A DNA stretch of 64,000 bases from Axinella damicornis (lineage: Eukaryota > Porifera > Demospongiae > Axinellida > Axinellidae): contig OZ007506.1 of assembly GCA_963931865.1 (NCBI GenBank), forward strand, positions 12,153,301-12,217,300, given 5' to 3'. Positions 1 to 12,127 of the stretch are shown piece after piece. Position 1 is the first letter of the stretch. Each line of letters opens with the position of its first letter. Under the pieces are notes generated by a model. That model made no database searches. It was given only the letters and a program-made list of their open reading frames with translations, and was not told where the DNA came from. Position numbers and translations under genes: made by a program.

Positions 1-539
1 TCGTAGACCTCTCTCGGCTTTTACTATGGTCTGTCACCATTATCAGCAAGGTAGGTCTCGATAAAATACGATTACGCACTGAATGTCCTTACAGTTTGCA
101 AAGTTTGACGTCAAATAATCCTTGTAACTGAGTCGTACGATAACTGCACACAGTGAAATATGCCCTGGCATTTGTTTAGCTGATCTCCGCAGCATCCAAT
201 GGTACATATCTCTTGTACTTCGTAGTGTGTGAACCTTGCTTACTGGGATGAGCCTGAGCGAGCTCCACATTAGTTGAAAAAATAGGAGGGTCATGCCCAC
301 TCAATTAAGTTAATGTTAATTACATTTGGGTATCCCGGAACCTTAAGACAAAGCATTGGGTCCCTCCATGCCATGCACGGCAAGGCCTGGACCCTTGCCA
401 GAGTACAAAATAACAGTCGGCCATCGGCCAATTTCCGAGCAATTAATCAAATTGGCCGCGCAAAATGTTACTTAGTCGGTCTTACCGACCGAACAAGTCC
501 TACGCGAGTGGGCGGAGTCTGGATATGTGAAGTTCTATA

Positions 540-770
540 CAGTCAGGTCTGGCTCAGCTCGCAGGAAAGGTCTACAGAGATTCTGTAGATAGAGTCGTGA
601 TCGCTATCATGTAGTAATACAAATGCATAATAATTGTGCTGAGACTCACCTTGGTGGCGGAGATACAAGTGCTTTTCTCGTGCCGTCGGCCGCCGCTGCT
701 CGAGCGCTCTCTTCGACTTTCGTTGCAAGTACAGCTGTTACGAAGGGTCCACAAAGATGCTTACATACTA
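540..770 (-). repeat. Dispersed repeat segment, also present at about 55400-55640
   Basis: Read on the minus strand, this stretch matches the plus strand near 55440-55620. Both contain a block reading roughly W-x-x-R-x-S-C-x-x-N-E-S-x-R-E followed by a second block that ends in an AAGGTGA-type motif. The match is interrupted and no reading frame stays open for long, so I read it as part of a dispersed element rather than a gene. A GATGAGCCTGAGCGAGC end near 246-262 suggests it belongs to the GGGGCGAGCCTGAGC family described at 3439-3998. Confidence 0.45.
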
Positions 771-1642
771 AAACTCACCGTGCTGGCTAAGTTGTGAGCG
801 CTGTAATAATTTCTTGTCTTCCCTTTGGCTGCCATTGCTAGCGCTAGCGATCGAGGGTTGCCACGTGGCATGTGCGTTAATTGGAAAGAACGGCAATACT
901 TAGCTTGCGCTACGGCGCGCGAGTGGAAAGGCGGTTAACGGTTGCCCCCTCGTTATTATGACAATAAAAGTACTCGTGCAAAGTGATACAAATGCATATT
1001 AGTGCTACTAGGAAAGAAAACACTTTTGTCCGAAATTTTTTGTCCGACCATTTTTAAAAAGTGGCCAATCAAAATTGACTTTGTTCTGACAAAATTAATG
1101 GCCTACCAAATTTTTGACCTTATTTTGTACTCTGCTTGCACTGCACTCCAAAAATACAATTTGACAGAACAGACCATACACAGCACAGCTCTAGCAGCAA
1201 TGGTTAACATATAATATTCGGCAGAGCTAGGCTATAAGTGGATGACTCAGCGCACACACACTACACATTTTAACGCATGCGTACGCACTTATGTCTGTCA
1301 TATTACCCACATATTACCAACAGGGGTGTGCAGCTGTGTCTGGTATTCTGTGGGGTCGCCCACCGGCCTGTCCGCTGAGCTGAGCATTGACGCCGTAACA
1401 GGGGTTGTGAGAGGGCCCTACGTTGCCCATACAGACAACACAAATGAGTAAACGTTTTTGGGAGATGACTAGGCGTGCTGATTTGTAAGTAAAGCTGACA
1501 AGGGTCAGTTTTCAAATGCAACTTTCTGAGCAGCAGAAGGTAAATATCAGAAGCAGAGCAAAACTACAAGTGTTTTTGAACAGCAGGCCTACACAGATGG
1601 AGAGCACATAATTCAGAGAAGAATGCCGATATATCACTCGGC
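770..1642. other. Intergenic, no gene recognised
   Basis: Only short open frames without recognisable protein features occur here. The composition is AT-rich around 960-1220. I see nothing that supports a gene. Confidence 0.4.
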
Positions 1643-1732
1643 TAGCCTCGTTCCCAGGCCTTCTCACCCCAGCGTTTGTCGCTTGCAGTACTAACGACAA
1701 CGCTGGGATGAGAAGGCCTGGGAACGAGGCTA
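1643..1732. repeat. Hairpin element, TAGCCTCGTTCCCAGGCC family
   Basis: A near-perfect inverted repeat of about 40-base arms. It starts TAGCCTCGTTCCCAGGCC and ends with the reverse complement. The loop carries the CGCTTGCAGTACTAA core seen in several other copies (for example 2450-2500 and 30965-31058). Confidence 0.85.
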
Positions 1733-1914
1733 TCGCTCTGCCCCAATTTTCATCTGAGCATGGGACTGAGTCTCAAATCCAACAATTGCTTCATACACAG
1801 TGATGTAGACCTTTGACCAGGGCATCTTTATATCTGTCTGCCCCATCTCCCCAGTATGTATTTGACCAAGAAAAGAGGACTTTCACGTATCCTGAGTTTC
1901 CAGTGTAAATTGGC

Positions 1915-2502
1915 TAGCCTCGTTCCCAGGCCTTCTCACCCCAGCGTGCAGTACTAACGCGCGGGAAGGCCTGGTAAAACTTGTCAAGTGCAGTGACGTA
2001 GGTGGACGTCAGGTGGACGTGTGGAGGAGTGGCACATTCCCAGGTAAATGGCAAGGCTGTCTTCAAGCTTTGTAGCCAGTTCTGGTAGCACAGTATACAA
2101 GTGTTAGAGCCTAGCTACTGTTATACAGCCTCAGACTTACTGTTGTGTAGAAAGTTTTAAGCACACTTCATCACAGTGGGTACCCAACAGTCGGACGCTT
2201 GAACTCCAAAATGTGGCTGTATTTCCTGGCTTCAGACCTTTTTCACAGCTGTGGGGCAGCATTCTGAACCTGAGAGTGCCGGATGTCGACCGCTCAGTCG
2301 CTGTTGAACGCTACTCCGTTGTCGGTTGTCAATCGCGTAGTGCGTGATCTGTACACACAGCTTTGCGGTTTACTCGGGAATGTGCCACTCCTCCACACGT
2401 CCACCCAACGTCACTACACATGACGGGTTTTACCAGGCCTTCCCCCGCGTTAGTACTGCAAGCGACAAACGCTGGGGTGAGAAGGCCTGGGAACGAGGCC
2501 AT
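1915..2502. mobile_element. Foldback element with about 145-bp arms
   Basis: The left arm (about 1915-2060) is the reverse complement of the right arm (about 2355-2502) with scattered mismatches. The arms include matching CGTGTGGAGGAGTGGCACAT blocks and end in the TAGCCTCGTTCCCAGGCC terminus. The left arm has lost a short piece of the internal core. The 290-bp centre has no coding potential that I recognise. It is a larger, compound member of the same hairpin family. Confidence 0.8.
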
Positions 2503-3044
2503 AAATGACATATTTCCCAGGCGCTCGGTAGGGGGAGAAGAATGCCTGGTATCCACTGTTTGTGCATGCACGGCTCCCAAGACTTTTGTGGGGAACTTAG
2601 AACTACTGCTATACTAGTCCGTGCTGCACGACCGTACACATTGAAGTTGTTCAGCTCTGTTTAACCAAGCCATGCCGTACGCCCTCAGTAAGGTCGGAAA
2701 GCCAGGAATGGTGTTCAGGACGAACAACTGACAGCAATACAGCAGGTAAATAATGGGCAAGAATGTGTTTGTATGGCTACATAGGCCAAGTCGAATTTTC
2801 TATGGGGACTTACCGTTTGTATATCGTACCTCAAGTCCACTTCGGAAAGGCAGAAGCGGTGTATTACCATCCCCATACTTGGAAACAATGGCTCCACATG
2901 ATGCTGCAGTCGTATATTTTTTGTCTTATGTTATTTCAGCTTATGTATCTCATATGGAGAATGTAACGGAACTGCTCACGCATGTGCAAACAGTGGATAC
3001 CAGGTGCTCTTCTCCCCTTACCAAGCACCTTGGAACAAGGCTAG
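2503..3044. mobile_element. MITE-like repeat, family X copy 1 (about 540 bp)
   Basis: The element shares its whole length with 5126-5600 and 53896-54419. The ends are inverted: TTCCCAGGCGC...GGTATCCACTG on the left and CAGTGGATACCAGGTGC on the right. The short open frames inside differ between copies and carry no conserved protein, so it looks non-autonomous. Confidence 0.7.
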
Positions 3045-3438
3045 GACGTCCTGTGCCTCAGTTTTCACTTGCAGGGTCATTCCCTATTTGACGGGGTAGC
3101 AGCAGGGTGCAGCTCATGCCGTGTTCAGAGCTTGTGTGTGTTCTACACGTGTCCATAGTATATGTTTGTTGTCATATTCTGCATGCCCATGAGGGTTTGT
3201 CAGAAAAAGAACATTGCGACTATAAACTGTGAAATTCAGCTGTAACTGCAGGCTGAGATATGCCCATCAATTCTCAATTAAGACCTTAGGAATGTGCATT
3301 ATATCCACCAGACCCTTGCTTCCCCACGCATGATACGAAAGGAGATCCACTCTGGGGTTGGTTGGGTCTGGGACTGAGACTAGCACTTGTGTAACCCATA
3401 CTCCCATATGTAGCTAAACTAGGGGAATGCAGGACATT

Positions 3439-3998
3439 GGGGGGCGAGCCTGAGTGAAGTGCATGCGCGTGCCGCAGGACATGCATGGAGCAGTTGCATT
3501 CACATGACTGCACAGTGTGACAGGGCAAATTATGAGCATAGGCCACAGAAATTATGGCACTAAACATACACTCGTGTACATCACAGCAACTGTGAGTCAG
3601 GTTAGCGTTTGTAGCTGAAGCAGTCTAGCACCAACATCACCGGCCATGGCGCCACGGTACGGTCCACGACTCTGAGCCGCAGTCTCTGCCTTTGTCCTGA
3701 GTGTCGCCACCGAGGATTCATGGTGCTCTAGCCAATGTCCACGAGTGCATGGTCTCTCCGTCTTTGTTGTCGCTATCGTCCGTCGAACAGGTAGCTAGAC
3801 AGTTCTCGATTCCTGGAGTCCGGCGTCGTATCGAGGTGCGTCTGAGAGCTAGCTCGTTGTTGAATTTGAATATTATTGTGCACGTGCAAGGGAAATTCGC
3901 TGATTTAAAATTTACGGTATTTGCAAGATGACAAGCAAGCATACACACGCTCTGCGCAATGAAGTCACGCTAGTGTGGGGCTCGCTCAGGCTCGCCCC
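3439..3998. mobile_element. MITE-like repeat, GGGGCGAGCCTGAGC family copy 1
   Basis: About 560 bp bounded by GGGGCGAGCCTGAGTGA and TCGCTCAGGCTCGCCCC in inverted orientation. It matches 61063-61642 in the opposite orientation, including GCAGGACATTG outside the left end and the CATGCAAGGAGCAGTTGC-like block inside. Partial relatives lie at 37836-38345, about 54630-55650 and about 59480-59890. No transposase is visible. Confidence 0.7.
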
Positions 3999-4487
3999 AA
4001 TCAACTTTGTGCAGAGGGCACCCACGGGGGCTACTAGGGTACTTACAGAGGTCGACGGCCTTCTCGTGGCTGGCATCCTCCAAATCCTAACAATGAGAGA
4101 AACAAAAGGTCATTACTCTATAGTGCAATTAGCGTACTTCCTATTCGAGGAATGTAAATTCTGTATCTCATAATTAGGTGCAGAATATTTCCTTCCTAGA
4201 TGTACGCACCTAATATCGCACGACTACGGTAACATTACATTTAGCCACTTACCACTGGATAAGAGCTGCATCCTCCACAGACCTCCATAGACCTCCATTC
4301 CTACAGGTATATGAGAATCAAGGAATATGTCAATACAATACATATATGCACACGCACATGTCTGCATATCCCCCATGGAATGTACTTTGGGCACTTTTGC
4401 ACCTTGCCTCCCATAGCGTTAAAACCCTTTGGCAGTCTGTGTGTACATGAGTGTGGGGGGTATGTGCGTGCATGTGTGTGTCGTACG

Positions 4488-4990
4488 GGGAGGGGGGGAG
4501 TGAGGGAGGGGGGGAGTGAGGGAGGGGAGGGGAGGAGTGAGGGAGGGGGGAGTGAGGGAGGGGGGGAGCGAGGGAGGGGAGGGGAGGAGTGAGGGAGGGG
4601 GGAGTGAGGGAGGGGGGGAGTGAGGGAGGGGAGGGGAGGAGTGAGGGAGGGGGGAGTGAGGGAGGTTGGGGGGAAGAGTGAGGGAGGGAGGGAGGGAGGG
4701 AGGGAGGGAGGGAGGGAGGGACGGAGGGAGGGAGGGAAGGAGGGAGGGAGGGAGGGAGGGAGGGAGGGAGGGAGGGAGGGAGGGAGGAGGGGGGAGGGAG
4801 GGAAGGGAAGGGAGGGAGACGGAGGGAGGGAGGGAAGGGAGGGAGGAAGAGGGTGGGAAGGAGGAAGAGGGAGGAAGGGAGGGAAGGAGAGAGAGAGGGA
4901 GAGGGAGGGAGGGAAGGGAGGGAGGGAAGGGAGGGAGGGGTAGGGAGGAGAGGAAGGGTTGGAGAGGAAAGAGGAAGAGAAGAGAGTAGG
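4488..4990. repeat. GGGA/GAGGGAGG purine microsatellite
   Basis: About 500 bases that are almost purely G and A on the plus strand, built from GGGAGGGA units with longer GAGTGAGGGAGG blocks at the start. The long open frames it produces (Ser/Pro-rich on one strand, Gly/Arg/Glu-rich on the other) are artefacts of the repeat. Confidence 0.95.
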
Positions 4991-5125
4991 AAGGGAAGTT
5001 AGTGGGAGGAAGGGAAATGTACTATTCCATATAGGATTCCTGTACACGTATACCGGATAGTGGATGACATTGCAAGTCCAAAGACTATAACATTCATGTA
5101 CAGATTCATACCGTGAGTTGCGGTA

Positions 5126-5600
5126 TAGCCTCATTCCCAGGCGTTTGGTAATTGGGGAGAAGAGCACCTGGTACCGACATGCGTGGCTCCCCAGGTTCTT
5201 GTGGGGAACTTGGAAACTACTGCTATACTAGTCCATACTGCACGACTGTACATTACCGAAACACGGCTAGACTATGGATGGCGATATGCCACTTCTGCCT
5301 TTCTGAGTCACAATACAAAACAGTAAGGTAGATAAACTCAACTTGGCCGTATGTAGCTACACAAACACATTCTTGCCATTATGTATGTGCTGTATTGCTA
5401 TCAGTGGTTCGTCCTTCAGTACCAATTCTGCCTTTCCGACCTTACCAAGGGCGCTTGGTTGAACAGAGCTGCATCAACCGACTTCCGTAGACTTTGAAAC
5501 TATGGCCCTTCTGCAGTTGTATATGTATCTTGATGAAAATGTAACGGAACTGCTTGTGCATACGCAAACAGTCGGTACCATGTACCAGCAGCTCTTCACC
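5126..5600. mobile_element. MITE-like repeat, family X copy 2
   Basis: It starts with TAGCCTCATTCCCAGGCG and follows the same order of blocks as 2503-3044 and 53896-54419, including GGGGAACTTGG and the CTATACTAGTCC motif. The right end is degraded. Confidence 0.65.
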
Positions 5601-6245
5601 CATAAGTCTAAATAGAGACCACCAAAAATTGGGTGCATCTAGGCCTTAAGGTTACGATGTACAATTCGATTATACTTTTTTGCTGGTAACTTTGCTGCTT
5701 TACATCTCAGGAACTGTAACAGATATCAATCTGAAACAAGCTACATTCCAACATTATAACACCACTCCTGGAACAGGAAAGTAAAATGCCTCAAGGCCTG
5801 TATTTGGACCTAGGCAATTAGACTCACTGCTCAAGCACAATTACTGAGAGGCAGATGAGAGGCAAACCCTCAAAAATTCTCCAGCACTAGACACAGTACT
5901 TGCTAGATCGTGACAAAAGGATATACGGTGCCTTGTGTGTTTATTTTTAGCTATATGTACAACTTACTCAAGATGAGCATGCTGTAGGCTTGCATACTCT
6001 CTGCTTTATGCCCAAATTTCATGATTTTGCTTTGTGCTGCCCTGCAAAATACATCAGGCTACCCGTGCAGCAAGTCAAAATTCATGAGAAACTATTTCCC
6101 TTCATTATATTTGGCGCAAGGTATGAAAAGCTGTAAAGCCTCCTTAGTCTGTTGTTAATTGATTTTGTAACACGTTTACATGTAATACTTCCGCTATGAA
6201 TAATGTTATCTCAAACTGACAGCTGCCTCCCAAGAGGGGCACCTA
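5601..6245. other. No gene seen; holds one end of a TTACGATGTAC element
   Basis: The segment starting near 5643 (GGTTACGATGTACAATTCG and following bases) matches the reverse complement of the right end of the element at 33558-34166 for about 45 bases. The rest has no coding signal that I can see. Confidence 0.4.
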
Positions 6246-6545
6246 GTACCTCAAGGGGGTGACACTCCCATACGCCGTCATCGCGCTGTAGTCAGAGCTG
6301 CGACCGGGCTTATCAGCGAATCTTGACCCCGCATACTAAGGAAAGGCTGCAGTCACTACGCATTCTTCCGTATACTATCGGCGGTCAAGCGGTCAGCGGC
6401 TGAAATACAGCGCAGTCAAACGGTCAAGAGTCTTTTTGCGATGCAGTCAAGCGGTCAAGCAGCAAAAATGACGGTCAAGATTTCTTGACCCCGGTCGCAG
6501 CTCTGACTACGGCGTCAATGGGAGTGTCACCCCCTTGTACCTCAA
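6246..6545. mobile_element. Inverted-repeat element, about 300 bp
   Basis: The left arm (6246-6308) and right arm (6487-6545) are inverted copies containing GGGGGTGACACTCCCAT and GTCAGAGCTGCGACCGGG. The centre holds a run of GCGGTCAAGCGGTCA units. No coding content. Confidence 0.75.
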
Positions 6546-6557
6546 CTGCCATGCATG

Positions 6558-6605
6558 CCAAGAGCGCATACTAAGTAGATCGCGCGACCTACTTATGCGC
6601 TCTTG
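6558..6605. repeat. Imperfect palindrome
   Basis: CAAGAGCGCATACTAAGTAG is mirrored by CTACTTATGCGCTCTTG around a CGCG centre. It sits just downstream of the inverted-repeat element and has the same order of blocks on both sides, so it may be a tiny foldback insertion. Confidence 0.7.
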
Positions 6606-7218
6606 TAACTGCCAAAAGATTTTGGCTGTTAGGGGGTTATAGGAGTGACAACTCCCTTGGATTAGGAATGCAAATATTAAAGCTCTCCGGCATACACAAC
6701 AAATGGGGAAAATTCGGGTCTACTCAAAGTTAACCACAGACACACAGTCCATTCTAATATCCGTGTAGAAAACTATGTTCCAAGACCTTATCGATCCACA
6801 ATGCAGCAAAGTGGCATTCCCTTTCTTTGCTTCAGGTAGTTTTGAAGACTCAGCTCAGCCATGGCGCCACTATTACTAGCCTTGTACGTACATGCGCGCG
6901 CAGCGCACGTGTTTTCTTTATTTCCGTTCCCAGACTGCAACCAGACTGGGAGTGGAATGAGAACAAGCGGAGCAAGATCCTAGCGCCGTACGGGAAAGTT
7001 GGCAACTATGCGTTCAATGGCCACTCTTTCATGGCAATGATGCGTATGCTTACTGAGTAGATCGCTGCATAGAATGTGGTTGCCGAAGCAACGAATTTAC
7101 GGTGTAGCGCACAGCGTGCGCGTCCGTACGCGCGTACGTACCTACGTGCGCGCACAGCGTTGGCGCTTGAGACACAATTACAAGAAATGGATGTTCTTTT
7201 GCTATCTTTGATCAGTGC

Positions 7219-7815
7219 ATGATGCAGAATTCGGGCCAGCGACAATCTCCGCACAACCTTCCAGTCGGGACGACCAACAACTGCACGTTTGGTTCCCCCA
7301 TCCATTCGAGAGCCGGAGCAAAACCCACCAACGTACTCGCCACTCCTACAGCCGCAGTTCCCTCCAACGCTGTCATCTTCTCTGCAGCCGACTGCCCTGG
7401 ACGTCCAGTGTCACCCCGTGGGAGAATTTCCCATGACATCCGCGACCTAGCCGAAGAAACACATCCTCGTCCCGACTGTTCGTATTCTCTTCTGGTCGGG
7501 ATGGCTTTGAAATCCAGCAAGAGCGGTGCTCTTCCGGTCAATGAGATGTACAAATACATCCAGTGAGTTCACCCATTCCAGCCCCTCCCCATTTCACCGA
7601 AAGCGAAACTTTTGCCGTGCAACTTGTATGAATATGTGATTCAATCCCATGGGAGAGAATTCACGGTTGTCTTTCCTTTTCCAACAGGAGAGAATTTCCT
7701 TACTTCCGGCAGGCTGTTTCAGAAACTTGGAAGGTTTGTTGGTGTGCGTGCATATGTGAACCGTGTGCGTATGCAGTACATGTTCATGCATGTGCTGTGT
7801 GTGTGCATGTGTGTG

Positions 7816-7897
<82 letters not shown>

Positions 7898-8074
7898 CAA
7901 TGTGTGCACAGCCATGTGTGTGTGAGAGTGTGCATGTGTGCCTGCTGCCATTTATCACTGAGTATAATATTGTTCAACTGTTCATACCTCACATCACCAG
8001 TTGACAGTGAAAAGCATTGTTCATAGAGAATAATTCTACACGTGTCATGCCCTCACACACGCACACACACATGC

Positions 8075-8161
<87 letters not shown>

Positions 8162-10331
8162 CACAGAACTGTGTGCGTCACAGCTTGTCTCTTGGCCGCT
8201 TCTTCCGCAAGGTACAGACCGGGCCTGGGACAGAAACTAAAAAAGGCTTCTACTGGGAGATAGTTCCAAGCAAGAAAGCAGATCTTGACAAAGAGGTGGA
8301 AAGGTTCATGAAGAAAGAAGGCTACCAGGTGATTATTGAAAGGATAGAGAATGAAGGTGAGCTCATGATTTGTACAGGCCATTTCATTTATTTCTATAGT
8401 CAGCCGTTTTCATGACTTACAAGATCATCTTGCATTTAGCCTCAGATGCAGCTACCTCAACCTTACCACCCTATCTGAGAACTGTACAAGAACAAGGGTC
8501 TGTGATGATCTCATCACCCTCAGTGAAGAATTCACTGAAGCAGGCATCAGTCACACAAAACGACACACCAAAGCAGGGATCAGTGCCACCTCACAACATT
8601 ACACTTGGCACAGATACCTTTATAGCTAGTCATGTAGCCGTCAACCAGGCTATACTACTGCCTCTATCAAATGGTTTACACCCTTCATCCTCTACTACAA
8701 GCAGAGTTTCCCGCTCTACCATGACATACCAGGAACTACCAGCATCATCAACCATTCCAATGGACTACATACTGATGAAAACACTTGCAGAAGGAGCTAC
8801 ATGTGATGACACAACTCAGGACCAGTTCTCCATTAAACCACAACAGTCTGCAATCAGCCTTGCTTCAGGACTGGAGGTCACCACACCAACATCTCTGTGG
8901 CCTGATTTCCCTGAAGAGCTTCTGTCCATATTGCCACAGTGTCCCAGCGTTACTAGTATGAACAACAATGTGTCTGACTTGGAGCCTGCAGGCCTAGGAA
9001 AATGTACAGTTGACTGTGATTGCAGTACCTGCAAGGTTCGGACACCTGCATTTCTCCAATGCTCTGGCAAGCAGATTCTCCGTTCTGTGATCAACATGCC
9101 TAGTTCCACCACTCACCACAATACAATCCCATGCAACGAGTCCTCAATTGTCATTGACCTTACATCTCCCGTGCTCAGCTCCCCCCAGCGCAAATGTCGG
9201 GATGCAGCTGCTATTCTCTCCATCAAACCCACTAAACCAATCCCACTACAACTGCAGTACTACAATACGAACTTGCATGCATATTTTGCTAATTCAACCA
9301 CATGTACACCCCTTCCTGTACATGAACCTGCAAGCATCAACTTGGATCGCATGGTGAGTGCTGGAAGGACTGCAGTCAACCTTGAGAATCTTGCAGACAC
9401 GTGCTCACTGCAAAGCTCTGTGTTTGAGGTTGAGAAACTGGATGAGAAGAAGGGAGCCAATCAACTCAGCAGTCAGCATAAGGACCTCCTACAGCTGACT
9501 TGTACGACTGGAAGACCTTTGGAGCTGCGAACATCCACCTCTTCTTGCATGCTAAGCAGACAACAGCACAAGAATAACTCTGCCAAATCATCTGGAAGTA
9601 GGGATGCAACCTCTGCCAGCAGCTCTGCAACACTCGTTTCTTCAACTGGCTACACATCAGACCCTCAGAAGGTTTCTCTCCTCTCCTCCTCGGAACAGTT
9701 GGAAAACCTCAGCACTGATGAATTAGTGAAGCTAATCGAAGAAGAAGAAGAAGAAGAAGAACTCTCTCGAAGACAAAGAATTGCACTCTTGAACGACGGA
9801 AACAAAAAACAGAGGGTTCAAAATTCACGCAAAATTTCACTTGCAAGCGTGAAGGGAGCACCTATTGCGTCTGGGAAGGAGGAGTTGAGGTCAAGCAGTT
9901 CTTCTACAACAGATTTCAAACCTCCATCTTGTCATGCAGATCAGAACTTCAAGAAGAGGAGATTGCTCAGATTGGAGGAAGAACACAACTACTGCACCGG
10001 AGGATTCAGAAAGCCAGAGCAAAACAAGAAGAGATGTCACAGTGCTGGTGCTAATTTCTTTGACTGCAGTATGTGGAAGGACCCCGTATACACAGAGGAG
10101 TGGATTGATCACCCACTGTCTACTGAGAACATGCTCACGCTGCTTGAAGAAACTAAACAGACTGAGACCAAAAGAGGATCTTCAGCTGGAAAGCAGACTG
10201 CAACCAGCGATCAGCAAGCATGCGCAACTGGAATGTCTGTGTCTGCAATAGCTGCTGGATTGCCTTCATTCCAGAAGCACATGCAGGAGTCATTGGATGA
10301 GCTGCAGAAGGAGGAGGAAGAGGGACAATGA
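7219..10331 (+). CDS. Forkhead transcription factor 1, FoxN1/4-like (four exons, about 823 aa)
   Basis: Exons by phase and splice signals: 7219-7562, 7688-7733, 8167-8356 and 8440-10331. The forkhead domain spans about residues 84-180. It starts with CSYSLLVGMALKSSKSGALP, continues with FPYFRQAVSETWK, and has the recognition helix NCVRHSLSLGRFFRKV. The ALKxSKxGxLPVxExY pattern is typical of FoxN1/4 proteins, but the assignment to that class is my inference. Canonical RHNLSLN is changed to RHSLSLG. The last exon encodes about 630 residues rich in Ser, Thr and Gln with an acidic run near its middle, suggesting a disordered regulatory tail. Start chosen at MMQN because the paralogue at 12128-15422 begins MMQT. 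The protein should act in the nucleus by binding RYAAAYA-type DNA sites. Confidence 0.85.
7816..7896 (+). repeat. (TG)n microsatellite in forkhead 1 intron 2
   Basis: About 40 uninterrupted TG units lie inside the intron between exons 2 and 3 of forkhead 1, with imperfect TG sequence on both sides. It is complementary to the (CA)n at 8053-8166 in the same intron. Confidence 0.95.
8053..8166 (+). repeat. (CA)n microsatellite forming the exon 3 splice acceptor
   Basis: A CA run with a few GC interruptions ends directly in the acceptor ACACAG of forkhead 1 exon 3, replacing the usual pyrimidine tract. Confidence 0.95.
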
Positions 10332-12127
10332 ACTTTGTTTCATACATTGATTTGACCCTATTTGTGCCATTACAACTTTTGTGGGAACGCTTGGAAATCT
10401 GAGTGTGCTAAAGGTGGTAGCCTTAAGCTTGCTCTCAAGCTCTCTCCATTATTACAGCCACAATTCCGGACTGGATTTCAAATGGGGTGGAAACCTAGCT
10501 GGGGTTGAGTGCGGATCACTGATGACAGTGGTGCATTCACGACATTTCCATTGAAATTACATCATCTTTTGAGAGCATGGTGTAAACATACGCTATATTT
10601 ATTTTATAATTAAAGCATTCACTTTACACAATGAAATGGTTCAGTGGGATTCAGAAAGGATTTAAAGGTGCAGTTTAATCATTTCTGAGTTGCTACTATG
10701 AGTTCGGGGCAGGTTACAGGGAATAGCAAGAGACGGTCAACTACAGTCATGCTATTAGTATGCATGAGGAGCTGATCAACCAAGTTCCAACTTCCTATGC
10801 AGCAAGAGAATAGCCTAGTCGCATAGACTAGTACAATCCAATCCCTTCATCAGAATCTTCCTGCAGGAGTAGACAATGAGCAAACCATACAAGAAAAGGT
10901 TTACTAACAACATGCGCAACTTGGAAGTTCCTCATGTAGCTATGACCCTTCCTTCCCGATGCTCCCTACGTGGGAGAAAAAGATGAAATTGTGATGAGAA
11001 TTGTCACTCCCTTCCCATGCTTCACTACTCCCAATACCCCATCCAGGGTGGCTGTCCCTCCTTAAAGCAACAATGAAAATCAGCATGATCATGATGAAAA
11101 TAATAGTGAATGCAGAAGCAAACCACAGTGAAAATGAAAGATAAATTAATACCCTCCTTCCTCAGGATTAAAATAGATTGCAGAAAAAATTGATGGATGA
11201 ATGCTCCACTCCCTTCTCTATAAGCTCCACCCTTTGTTCCATGTTTCACCCCTCTGCAGTACTCCAGCGTCCAGCCCCTTCTAGCCCTAGCCTCATTCTT
11301 GGGCCACATGGGAGCATACTGCTGGGAATGAGGATTTCAACAATATTATTATTATAGGGGGCTAGTAGCATAGTCCCCTGTATAATCAACACAATGCTCC
11401 ACTCCCTTCCCCACATTATACTCTCTGTTCTAATGCTTCATCCCTCCCACTAGTTACTGCACCGTCCCCATTGAAAAAAGTTCCATGTGCTCTACCCTAC
11501 ATCCCCATGCTTCACTCCTCCCCCTCCTTCTGTAAAAAGAACAGAAAACCACGCACCGCAAAAGGAAAGTAGACTAAGATGGGGAGAAGTGAGCATAGGC
11601 CATGAGTCACTCGAGTTCTGGGTGGGCCTGTACCTCCACATCAAGCAGCAGGCAAACTGTCTTTCTAACAAATCAACCCCCCCTCCTCCTCCACTGCCCA
11701 TGCAGCTGTACACACCACACTCCATCCGGCCATGCAGACTCAAAAAGGAATGTCATTGTATACAAAGCACAAGTCACTAACTTCACTGGCATCAGAAAAG
11801 AATCAACACAGCACCTTGAATGCATAAGGGTTCTAGTGCTGCTTTAGTAAGGACTAAACTACTAGTATAATTATACGCAGCTATGCCAAACCTTTAGTTT
11901 AATAGGTTTAGTCTTGGAATACAATATTCCACTCGGCGTTCACCTCATGGAATATTGCATCCTGATATCCAACACATGCAGCAGTGGACATTATTTTATA
12001 ACAATGGTGAATTAATTTAATAAAAACGAGTACTGAGTACAAAAACGAAAGCAAAATTAAAAGCGTACAAAATCAGCTAAAAAGTTAACAGTTTAGAGCA
12101 TGGTTTCACCACACTCATCACAGTTGC
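10332..12127. other. Spacer between the two convergent forkhead genes
   Basis: Contains both 3' ends. An ATTAAA-type polyadenylation signal occurs near 10610 for the plus gene, and the reverse complement of an ATTAAA signal occurs near 12014 for the minus gene. 10900-11550 is pyrimidine-rich with repeated CTCCACTCCCTTC-like blocks. No further gene is visible. Confidence 0.5.

Noticed and set aside
4301..5167. 288-codon minus-strand frame rich in Pro and Ser, with Gly/Arg/Glu frames on the plus strand
   Set aside because: It is a translation of the GGGA purine microsatellite, with no splice or start context and no domain.
6827..7060. Plus-strand frame of 77 codons before forkhead 1, considered as an upstream exon
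   Set aside because: No splice partner or homology; the forkhead start is better supported by the paralogue.
7594..8415. Frames encoding long His-Thr or Cys-Val runs
   Set aside because: They are translations of (TG)n and (CA)n inside a forkhead intron.
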